A stretch of 64,000 nucleotides of DNA, from assembly GCA_013397865.1 (NCBI GenBank), contig VZTI01003795.1, positions 62,001-126,000 of the forward strand, in the 5' to 3' direction. The stretch is from Struthidea cinerea. Its lineage: Eukaryota > Chordata > Aves > Passeriformes > Corcoracidae. The position numbers were made by a program, and so were the translations under genes. How positions within the stretch are numbered: the stretch's first letter is position 1; every line of letters starts with the position of its first letter. A model generated the notes under the pieces. It worked only from the letters and a program-made list of their open reading frames with translations, was not told where the DNA came from and did no database searches. Below, piece after piece: positions 1 through 9,041 of the stretch.

Positions 1-3000
1 TGATTCTGATTTGCACGGATTCATGAATCTTGCACAGGCTGTTTGTCCAGAGGTTCTGAAGATGTTTAGTCAGTGCATACCTGCAGTTCATTCCACGGGC
101 AGTCTGGCAGATGCGATGCCAAGGGACAGGCCCTGCAATCCTGGCGGCCCCAGCTCGCTGAACACCCAGGGCAGGGATGCAGCAGGATTTCATCACAGCC
201 CTTAACGAGCTGTAAATACGGCAAATGCCAACACATGGACATGTTGCAGCTCTGAAGGTAAATGCCAAAGCCACCAGGGGCCTGCGATCACCGCCCGGTG
301 TCACCGGGAGGAGAGAGGGATGAGAAGGGCAGAAAGGAACTCCAGAGAGCGCTGGGAGAAAGCCTCGGAGAGTTTGAGATAAACGCTCTAATAGAGCTCT
401 GGTATTGGCTCTAATTAGGATAAATCAGGGCTTCCCTAATTGCTTTTAATCCTTTGGCTTCCTAGCTGGCAGGAGTGACCATGCCCAGCATGTGGAGAAG
501 AGCCGAGGGGGGATCCACAGCCTCTGCATCCCACTGCCGCTCCCAGAGCCCGATTCCCACATGGGATCAGAGCTGGGACTGGCCAGAAACAGAGCAAGAA
601 GGGAGGCCAAGCACCCCGTGACCCCCAGGAGCCCAAATCTCCACCAGCGCAGCCTCTGCAAGGCAGAAGTGGGGACATTCTGCCTTCTCCCACTGAATTA
701 TTTGCTTCCCTTCTCCAGCTGTGCCACCGCAATCCCCCCTAAACCCTTCAAATTACCATTTTCGAAATGCAGTGTGTGCATTTGAGCTGCTCCACGCTTC
801 TGTTCACTTTATTCTTTCCTTTAAAGCTCTTCTTCCCTTTCTTCAGCTAGCTGTGGGGTTTTTATCAGAGCACGGACATCTCTTGCCAGACTCTGCTGCA
901 GAAGGGAGGACGGAATTCCCTCTGTTTCCATCCCAGAGGAATCCTGAGTCACCTGCAGCAACCAAAGCTCTCCTGCCTTAGGTGTAAACAGAGAAAAATA
1001 ACAACTTTTGATCTGCTTCCACCTTTCCAGCAGAAGTGAAGGCGGTGCAAGTATCAACATGGGAAAAAGGATGAAAAAAAAGGGGGTAAAAAAAAAAAGG
1101 ATTCTGGGCTGTCTTGAATTCTGTGCGGGAAGGATCCCACAGAAGCGCAGGGGTGAAGATGGAACTGCTTTTCTCAAAGGTGACATTCGTCCCTCCTGGA
1201 TGCAGCAGCCACTGCCCCGTTCCCGAACTTTAAAAGGCTTCAAACCCAGAGCTAAAGCAGAGTTATTGCTCTGGGTAATCTCTCTGCCCCGGGGTGAGAT
1301 GCAGCCCTGCCGTAAAGACCCCATGCTGCTCAGCCACAGAAATCCATCCTTTCCCATGGGCAGCCCGTGACACATCAATTAAACTCCACTGATGAGTTCA
1401 GGGGAAGTAGAATCTTGGAGTTTATGAGTCCAGCAGCCAGGTCTTTCTCAAAACTCAGTAATTCAGGAGATTTCTGAGGTGGTGACCCCAAAGTGCTCTG
1501 GTTTGGTGGGTTCTTTATTTAGAGCTGGAGTTGGAGTTTCCAGCGAACCCCGGGCTGTGTCCCTGCGTGAAACCCGGGCACAGCCATGTAAAGCAGCATA
1601 ATTAATGAGCTGATTTGCATATCAAGTGAACTTTATGCACAGCAGGCTATTTTGACAAAAATTTGACGGGATATCTTTGCAAAAAGTTATCAAAATGAAA
1701 AATCCTGGGAAATGAGAGCCTACAACTTCCTCCCTGCTTCCCAAGGAGCCAACGCACCTCCAGCAGCAGGAGGGAGCAGGATTTACCTGATTCACCTCCC
1801 TCCTGCTGCTGGGTACAAGGAGTAACCAGAATTAGGCCAGGTTTGGTCATAGGAGACCTGGTTTAGAGTTTAGACCTTGGTTCCTGAGTGATCCTGAAAC
1901 CTGCAGCAGCTGGGAGGTGGAAGGAGGAGGGGATCCAACCCTCTGATCTCCAGAGGTTCCTCCCAACCCATCCTGCCACAGCTTCCCAACCAGAGCGATT
2001 CAGCAGGGAGGTCACAGTTTAATGAATGTATCATTTGTGCAAGTCTCAATGGAGATTTTTTCTTAAGAAAATCCGTTGTGGGTTGAAGCCCAAGCCAGTA
2101 AGGAAGGGAAAGGCAAGGGCAGCGTTTTTATTTTTAAAGGATGATATAAAATGCACAAATCGCTGGAACAGGGGTGTTGGCAGCCCCTTCCTGTCCTGCC
2201 CACCCAAAACTCTAAACTGCATTTGCGTGCACGTGACACGCTGCATTTGCACGCTCAAACAAGCTGAAAACATCGGCGCTGGATAAGAATCCGTATTTCA
2301 GTGAAAAGTTTGGAAGGAGAAAAAAAAAAAATCTTTTCAAGACTTGTATTTAATTTTTATCTTCTTGACCTTTCTATAATTTTCGTGGCTTTCCTTTTTC
2401 TGCCCTTTTTGGTGCCAAAACTGGGAAAAGAGGCACCAGTTGCTTCTTGCAGACACTTTGCAGTGCAGGAGCACCCAGCAGCATCACTGCAGCTTCTGCA
2501 CGACTTCTCTGGCGTTTTATTCCCTCTGCCTGGCTTCAGGCAGCACATCTGGAGCCTGCAGAGCATCCTGCAGCTCGGCTGGGTGCAGAGAAGAAGCAAA
2601 GTTTAGTCTTTGCCCTGCTGGCCACCGAAATCAGCAGCGGTGCTGCTTAATTTGTGCTGAGTGCACTCGGCCCGGGCAGAGGAGGAGAGGCGCTGACAGG
2701 AGAGGGTGCTCACGATTTAGGGAAGGGACAGAGCAGCAGCGAGTGGTCCCCAGCCCTGTCCCTGCCGGAACACCCAGGGCACCGAGCAGATGCAGGCGGT
2801 GGCAGCTAATCTGCGTCTCTAAATCCAGCCGTGTCATTACGACGATAAGCTTTCCAAGAGACCATTAGAGCCGAGAAGCAAATTTGAATTTATAAATGGA
2901 GCCCCGCTCGCCGGGGTCAGGGCTCCAGCCGAGCCACGGTTTAATGGCATTGCAGGCTGATAAAAAGGTTGGGAAAGCAGCAGAGGGGTCAGACCTGCGC

Positions 3001-3740
3001 TGAAATGTTCCCTCAGCCGGGGCAGCAGCGTTTGATTCCCGTTGGATCAGCACTTTGCAGCTGAGTCACGCTTGGGCAGCCTCAATATCTGCCCTGGGGA
3101 AGGAGCTTTCCAGCCCAGACAAATCAGGATTTCACGGCCCTTTGAGGCTCTCAGAGTCCTGTGCGGTCCCACAAAGCCCGTGCTGGTGCCACCGGGCTCG
3201 GGGAAAGGAGGCAGGGATGGAGATTACAGCCAGCCCGCCTGGAACCGGGCTGAGCCCAGGGCCAGCTCGGTAAGGAGATGCTCCAGGCAGGCACGAAACA
3301 CGGGGATTTCAAGATGACTTTCCTGCTTAATTTTTTAATCCCTTCCCAAATCTTCCAATGCGCTTGCTGATGCTCTGGGTGCTTTCATGCCCCCCTTCCC
3401 TGCTTTGGGGTTTTTGCGGACCTGGAGCTTTTCTTCCATTTCGGCTCAGAGGCAATGAACGACCTGGGGCTGTGCAGCCCCAGGTGTGACCTTAAGAAAG
3501 GTCCTGAATTCGCCTGGGGCAGAATTTCCTCCGCTACAAGCCGTGCTTGTGTTCTCCCCTGGGAAATAACGATGGGATCACCTTTCCTCCCGCCTTTTGT
3601 CGAGGCAGGGAACGAGCTGTCTGCTCCTCAAGTGCTCAGACAACCACGACCACAGCTCAATATCCCCCTCCAGACCCACCTCCCCCCTCATTCACACACG
3701 GGCTGCGCACACCGAGCTCATCCTCAAATCTTCTTTTTTT
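1..3740. other. Downstream flank of KCNJ2, no gene seen
   Basis: This stretch lies beyond the probable KCNJ2 cleavage site, on the side that faces SOX9 in other vertebrates. All open frames are short, change strand and show no recognisable domain. I see no RNA gene and no clear CR1 element. A weak resemblance to a CR1 3' end near 1905-1985 was not strong enough to call. Confidence 0.6.
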
Positions 3741-3778
3741 CCCTTCTTTTTTTTCTTTTTTTTTTTTAATTATTTATT
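3692..3778 (-). terminator. KCNJ2: Probable KCNJ2 polyadenylation site
   Basis: On the minus strand a canonical AATAAA hexamer lies at 3778-3773. It is followed by an A-rich stretch where cleavage would fall, and then by a G/U-rich downstream element at 3713-3692 (GGTGTG...GTGTGTG). UGUA motifs, as bound by CFIm, lie just upstream near 3820 (plus-strand tgtaca). The resulting 3'UTR would be about 3.8 kb, close to the long KCNJ2 3'UTR of mammals as I recall it. Other minus-strand AATAAA hexamers at 6453-6448 and 7282-7277 could give shorter isoforms. RNA data would be needed to decide usage. Confidence 0.6.
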
Positions 3779-4322
3779 TAGAAATAATAAAATAAGACAT
3801 AATATATAAAAATCTGTACAATCCACAATTTGTGCAGTACATTAGGAAGACTTCGATACAAAAAGGCTGCAAACAGGAAAATAGTCACGGACAACTGCCA
3901 GACGCCGAGATTGTTCGTCTCTTACAAGAGCTGCAGGCCAAAAAGTCCTTACAAAAATCAGCTTCTGGTGGGCTGAGGGGCGGCAGCTATGCAGCACCTT
4001 CTACTTCACAGCGGCGGTGAGCAGCCAGGATTAAAGACATTACAGTACTTCTCAGTTTTACCTTGTAATCCATCGTGAGAAAGAAGACCGAAGAGAACAA
4101 ATTAAATATCCGAACCCTTTGTCTTTTCCGAGGGCTTCCGCTAACGCAGAAGTGTTTCACGGCCGGGAGAGGGTAATTAACCCCAGCTAATGAGTCAGGA
4201 TTCCTGCCCTGGCCGCTTAACCCAGGACAGCTCGCACGGAAGAGGCGGAGGGAGGGAACGATCCCCACCTGCCTCTGCTCCTGTCACTGTACACAGAATT
4301 ATGGGTCAGACAATGTGTCTCA

Positions 4323-4330
4323 TTCAAGTA
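4323..4330 (-). promoter_or_regulatory. miR-26 8-mer seed match in KCNJ2 3'UTR
   Basis: The minus strand reads TACTTGAA, which pairs with nucleotides 2-8 of miR-26 and has the A opposite position 1. KCNJ2 is a published miR-26 target in heart (atrial fibrillation work). The match is direct; the function in this species is inferred. Confidence 0.5.
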
Positions 4331-5289
4331 TTTTCAGGGAAGGGCAGAAATAACATATTCCCCCCCAGCCCCTAAGCAAAAGACAGGATAAAAGCTTCCG
4401 TGCGAGCCGGGCGAGCCAATTTATCCTGGATAAAGAGGCTGAACCAAGGCCTGGGGGAGGCTGTGGGTAGAGCTCTGTCAGTTTAAAGAAGTTTAAAGTT
4501 TAAAGTTCAGCACCAGCTTGGCCCAGGATCAACGGGAACCGGAGGAAAGCTGTCAGTCACTGTCTAGTCCTTAAAAATAACATTTTTTAAAATGACTCCT
4601 CCAGCTGGCGGAGGAGAAACCCAGAACTGAAGGCAAAAAGGGGAAGGGGACATTGCAGGGCTCTTCCCAGCAGCTTCCCAGAGCCAGGGCTGAAACGTGG
4701 GATTCCCTCGGCCAAGACAAAGGGTTGTGAGAGAAAGAACAAGCGGGGATTAGCGATGGATTACACCTCGACACACCCCCCTCGCCACCACTCCGGGAGC
4801 TCTGCGAGAACGCCAGTAACTAGAACGTGCTCTCAAATGAAAAGTCCATGCTTAAAAAAATAAATAAAGAGAAGTTCAGAGCATTGGGAATCCTATAAGG
4901 CTTGCAAGTAATTTGCTAAAAATCATGCTAACCTGTAGCATCTAGTCCTAGCGAGCCGACACTGCCGAGCTGAATTGATACTTTTTTTTGTGGCCTTTTC
5001 GTTGTCTTCTCCTTGTCCTCCTTTACAGACTTCTATTTACATTTGGCTTTAAATACGAAAATACTTGATAAACTTTATAAAATGTACAATTTTAAAAATA
5101 TTTCTGAAAAACGGACTTGAAAAACAAAACAAACAAACAAACAAGAAAAAAAAACAAAAACAAAAACAAACCCAAAACCTCTGCACCAGAAATGTTAAAG
5201 GGGAGGGGATTTTTTGTGTGTTGAAGAAATGAGACAAATCCTGCATCTTCCATCCCCCTCCCCTGTCTCTCATCTCTCCCTCCAATATC

Positions 5290-5296
5290 TCAAGTA
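5290..5296 (-). promoter_or_regulatory. miR-26 7-mer seed match in KCNJ2 3'UTR
   Basis: A second minus-strand TACTTGA, a 7mer-m8 match to miR-26, lies about 960 bases upstream in the transcript of the 8-mer site. Without conservation data it could be chance. Confidence 0.4.
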
Positions 5297-6547
5297 TCAT
5301 TTAGTGGGAGCACTGTGCACCCGGGGGACGCTGATCTGAGATCAGGTCCCCTTTCTCCTGCTCAGCCTCCCTTCCCCGTTGCGTTTTCGTGCCCCCTCTG
5401 TGTCACTGAACACTCTTTGGTTTAGTTTTTCTCCTTTTGCAAGAAGGTCACCGTTAGCAGCACTAGCAGCACTCCGTTGTCTCCACCACTGCTGACCCAG
5501 AAACTGCGACCAAACCGCCTTTCAGTGTCCACCCTTCCCTTCCTTTTCCATCCTCCCACCCCACTAACAGCCTCAGCGCTCGCTCTCCACCATCTGCCCT
5601 CTCCAGGAGCCAAATCTGTGTTTACAACATGGACTTTCCACAGTTTCCAACCCTCCCACTGTAGATAGCATCTTATCAGAAACCAGTTCGTTGCAGGCAT
5701 TTCTTTCAGGCAGGGCTGGCAGGGGCCAGAGGCCTTCACAGATTCCATTTGCAGAAGACATCAGACCTAGAACAAGCTGTTTTTTAATGGCATACAGTGA
5801 TCCAATACTGCAAGAGTCGTCCGGGATTGCCATCCCACCGGCCCCGGGAGCAGGGGCCAAGCACAGCTTTGCTGTCTCCTTGAGCTTAGAGGCACAGAGA
5901 ATTTAAAGCCAAAACACCACCAGAGCCAGAGCTTCGCTGAAGGTGACAAAATCTGCTTGGTGACGAGCGAGTGTCACCCGCTGAGCGCCCAGCTGGGGTT
6001 TGCCGGGGAGAGGAGGCAGGAGATGAACCTGAACCTCCCTTTGCAGCCTCATCCTCCCCAAAGAATCCCTCCACGAGATGCAAACCCACCTTCCTGACAC
6101 CCCTGCCCTGCCGAAGAGAAGCATTTTGCACAAAATGCTGCCGTCCCTCCGCCACTCCCAAGTGCTGTGCTGCCGAGGCCCTTCCCTCCTTTTCCTTCCT
6201 CCTCAAAAACCTCTTCCCGGGGATCTCTCTGCTGCTTGGCTCATCCATGGCCAAACCCCAGCAGCCTCTGGCATCATCCAGCAGCTCCACAGCGGGTCCA
6301 TGGCACGGTTTCAGGGAAAGCCGAGGACCGGGATCCGATGCCGGCGGCACCGGGAGCGGAGGAGCTGGGGCAGGCCAGGGAGGACACGCAGATGGTGCTG
6401 GTTTGCTTCCCCCAACTGAGCTTTTTCCCTACAAGAAAACAGGGATTTTTATTTCCCCGTGGAAGCACAGGGGGAAAGAGGAGGAGGCCCAGCTCACTTT
6501 AGATGCGAGCTTTAAGCCTTTCGAATAAGGTGCAAAATAAAGGTCTT

Positions 6548-6680
6548 AAAAGAAGAAAAAAAAAAAAAAAGAAAGAAAGAAAAAGTCAAAACCAAAAAAG
6601 TGTCTGAGGTTTGATTTTTTTTTTGTTTAAAGCAGCCTGTTCCTTTTTTTTTTTTCTTTTTTTCTTTTTTTTTTTTAAAT
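6548..6680. repeat. Opposed A-rich and T-rich tracts in KCNJ2 3'UTR
   Basis: A plus-strand A-rich tract (about 6550-6590) is followed by T-rich tracts (about 6617-6625 and 6643-6676). The two arms are complementary over much of their length, so the transcript could fold into a long A-U hairpin. It may also be simple slippage-prone sequence. Confidence 0.6.
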
Positions 6681-7541
6681 AAACTCCACTGTGCAAAACT
6701 GTGCATTTTCTTTGGTATCCACTTAGGTAGTTTGAACTTAGTACTTTTTCCTATGTGTACGTATCTTTTTGTCTCATTTTTCCTTTAGACAGAGAATTAA
6801 ATTCTCCCCCCAAAAAAATCATAATTTTGCTGGAGGCTACTGATTGGCCTGATATTACATAATGCCCCTTATGTAATTGGAAAGAGAGAAATTGATTCTA
6901 GCTATCAACTACTGGCCTCAAAAGGAGTTTAAACTTTCTGGCAACATTGGCCTCTCTGAACTGATCACGAGCTTTTCAACCCAAAAAGTTCAACACTGAC
7001 TTTTTTTTTTCTTTTCCTTTTTAAATTACACAAGAGAAAATAAAAACTACACTGCAACAAAAATAACCATTTGTGTTCATGTAGTTAGCAGCAGCTTTTT
7101 AAAAAATAATTATAATAATAATAATAAGGCAGATTCTTGCCTTTGTTATGCCATTAAAAACATTCTTGTTCCCTAGAGAGAAGCATTCTGGAAAAAAGTT
7201 GAAAAAAACAAAAATAATAATAACCCAACCAAAGCTTGCCTGCAAGTTCAAGTTTTGTAAAAAAATATATACATAATTTATTCTACAACATATGTGCCTT
7301 CTGTTCATACTTAGACATGTTTAGTGCTTTGTGTTTAGAGTTCATTTCCTGTCGTCCCTCCTCTGCGGACAGCCCTAAAACCAGCCTGGGTTCCTCGGGT
7401 CTGCTGCCTTCACACCACTCTTCCACAGTACCGTAGTCTGCAAACTGCTCTGGGCCAGCTTCTCAGGTCAACCAGCCTTCGCCCGATGGACACGGTGGGG
7501 TTTTCGCCTTCCAACCACGCGGCAGAGGCAGAGCCTGCCAG

Positions 7542-8825
7542 TCATATCTCCGACTCCCGCCGCAGCGGCCGCGGCTCCAGGGGCACCCCCGCCTGGTTGT
7601 GGTGCTCCATGTCCGGGTGGGTTTCTGTGCTCATGCTCTCAGGCACCCCCGTGTCGATCTCGTCCTCCTCTTTGCTGCTGAGGGCCACCTCGTTCTCGTA
7701 GCAAAAGGAGTTGGCGTTGGAGAGGATGTATTTCTTCTCCGCTAAGTCCCTGGCACTGCAGATGGGTGTGTTGGGCACTTCGTACGTTTTGTGGAACCTC
7801 GAGTAGTCCACTTTGTAGTAGTTTTTCTCTTCGAAGAGCACGGGCTCGTAGCGGTGGCCCCAGAGGATCTCGTTCGCCAGATACGAGCTGCGGCACTGCG
7901 TGGTCATGGCGGTGGCCTCCACCATGCCCTCCAAGATGACCACAATCTCAAAGTCAGCATTGTCCATGTCCTGTTTGCTCAGGTCATACAAAGGACTGTC
8001 CTCGTCTATCTCGTGCACTATTGTAATGGGGGAGACCAGGAAGATGCGGTCGATGCCGCTGTCAAACCCCACGTTGATGTCTATTTGATCCAGGGGGATG
8101 TACTCCCCTTCCGACGTGATCCTGGATTTCAGGAGCTGCGCCCGCACGTGCGCCTCCACCAAGTGGCTTTTCCTCAGGTTGCCCACGCGCCACATCAGGC
8201 ACAGCTTCCCGTCCCTCATGGCCACCACGGCATTGTGGCTGAAGACCAGAGTTTCGTTCCTCTTTTTTGGCTTAGCCATCTTTGCCATGACGGCACCAAT
8301 GATGAAGGCATCAATGATGCAGCCCACTATGGACTGGAAAACCACCATGAACACGGCGATGGGACACTCGTCGGTGACACACCTGAAGCCGTAGCCGATC
8401 GTGGTCTGGGTCTCGATGGAGAACAGGAAGGCTGCGGTGAAGCTGCTCACCTGAGACACGCAAGGTTTGCTGTTCTCTTGGTTCTCCAGATCCCCGTGCA
8501 ACAGCGCAATCAACCAAAACACACAGCCAAAAAAAAGCCAGGAGAGGATGAAAGTCAGGCAGAAGATCACGAGCATCCACCTCCAGCGGATGTCCACGCA
8601 CGTGGTGAAGATATCGGCCAGGTAGCGCTGCCCCTTCTCGCCCACGTTGATGAACTGGACGTTGCAGTGTCCATCCTTCTTGACGAAGCGGCTCCGGCAC
8701 TGCTGCCGGGTGTGGACCTTGCCCTTGCCGTTGCCGAAGCCGTTGGCCACGGCCATGGTGGACAGCTTCATGCCGTCCTCCTCCGAAGACACGATGCTGT
8801 AGCGGTTGGTTCGCACGCTGCCCAT
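7542..8825 (-). CDS. KCNJ2: Inward rectifier potassium channel 2 (Kir2.1)
   Basis: Kir2.1 forms tetrameric strong inward rectifier channels in the plasma membrane that set the resting potential of heart, skeletal muscle and neurons. The 427-residue product equals the mammalian length. Visible landmarks are M1 (about 82-108), the pore helix and filter TTIGYGF (141-147), M2 (about 155-180), and the extracellular cysteines C122 and C154 that form the structural disulfide. Rectification residues D172, E224 and E299 are present. So are PIP2 contacts K182, K185, K187, K188 and R218, the ER export signal FCYENE (374-379) and the C-terminal PDZ ligand SEI. The frame stays open for 52 codons upstream but has no in-frame ATG there, so MGSVRTN at 8825 is the start, as in other vertebrates. 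All coding sequence is in one exon. No damage is seen. Confidence 0.98.
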   Translation of the reverse strand: MGSVRTNRYSIVSSEEDGMKLSTMAVANGFGNGKGKVHTRQQCRSRFVKKDGHCNVQFINVGEKGQRYLADIFTTCVDIRWRWMLVIFCLTFILSWLFFGCVFWLIALLHGDLENQENSKPCVSQVSSFTAAFLFSIETQTTIGYGFRCVTDECPIAVFMVVFQSIVGCIIDAFIIGAVMAKMAKPKKRNETLVFSHNAVVAMRDGKLCLMWRVGNLRKSHLVEAHVRAQLLKSRITSEGEYIPLDQIDINVGFDSGIDRIFLVSPITIVHEIDEDSPLYDLSKQDMDNADFEIVVILEGMVEATAMTTQCRSSYLANEILWGHRYEPVLFEEKNYYKVDYSRFHKTYEVPNTPICSARDLAEKKYILSNANSFCYENEVALSSKEEDEIDTGVPESMSTETHPDMEHHNQAGVPLEPRPLRRESEI

Positions 8826-8911
8826 CACTACTGCCGGGGACCGAGGTGCTTCTGCTTTAGAAAACAGTCTGAGTTTCTGCAAAACCCTTTGGAGAAACAG
8901 TTTTGAAAGTT

Positions 8912-8998
8912 CTACAGGAACACACACACACGGAAAAACCGGGCAGAGGCCGGAGTCCCCAGAAGCCCTCGGACCAACCAAGGACAGTCTTCTGGCAT
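8912..8998 (-). other. Upstream ORF 3 in KCNJ2 leader (28 codons)
   Basis: The ATG at 8998 opens a 28-codon frame that ends with TAG at 8914-8912, 86 bases before the KCNJ2 start and out of frame with it. It contains a CA/GT-rich stretch (opposite 8921-8930). Whether it is translated is unknown. Confidence 0.45.
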
Positions 8999-9009
8999 GC
9001 AGGGTGAGC

Positions 9010-9027
9010 TCAGCCAGCCACCGTCAT
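9010..9027 (-). other. Upstream ORF 2 in KCNJ2 leader (5 codons)
   Basis: The ATG at 9027 overlaps the stop of upstream ORF 1 and reads MTVAG before TGA. It is also the end of a possible longer upstream ORF coming from exon 1 through the splice. Confidence 0.5.
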
Positions 9028-9038
9028 AGAGAGGGCAT
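9024..9038 (-). other. Upstream ORF 1 in KCNJ2 leader (4 codons)
   Basis: The ATG at 9038 lies only 3 bases inside exon 2 and reads MPSL before TGA at 9026-9024. Its stop overlaps the ATG of the next upstream ORF as ATGA. Confidence 0.5.
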
Positions 9039-9041
9039 GGT

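Larger units (their letters stand above)
3755..7541 (-). other. KCNJ2: KCNJ2 3' untranslated region
   Basis: The region directly follows the KCNJ2 stop codon on the minus strand and lacks any coding frame of note. It is rich in A/T tracts, unlike the GC-rich flanks. It contains AU-rich elements (an ATTTATTT run on the minus strand near 4868-4857), a U/GUUU-rich tract opposite 5118-5170, an ATT run opposite 7108-7126, and two miR-26 seed matches. The end is set by the polyadenylation site near 3.76 kb. The extent is inferred from signals, not from transcripts. Confidence 0.6.
8826..9041 (-). other. KCNJ2: KCNJ2 exon 2 5'UTR with splice acceptor
   Basis: The minus strand reads a pyrimidine tract TTTCTCTTTCTCTTGCAG directly before position 9041, a textbook acceptor with its AG at 9043-9042. 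This gives 216 bases of leader in the coding exon, consistent with the known vertebrate arrangement of one non-coding exon plus one coding exon for KCNJ2. Confidence 0.8.

Noticed and set aside
1905..1985. Possible CR1 3' terminus
   Set aside because: Only a loose match (gatctccagaggttcctcccaa) without the terminal octamer or other landmarks.
7791..8906. 371-codon frame opposite KCNJ2
   Set aside because: It is the antisense shadow of a conserved, GC3-rich coding exon and has no recognisable domain.
8826..8981. N-terminal extension of KCNJ2 by 52 codons
   Set aside because: The frame is open but starts with TTG, has no ATG, and the conserved Kir2.1 start MGSVRTN lies at 8825.
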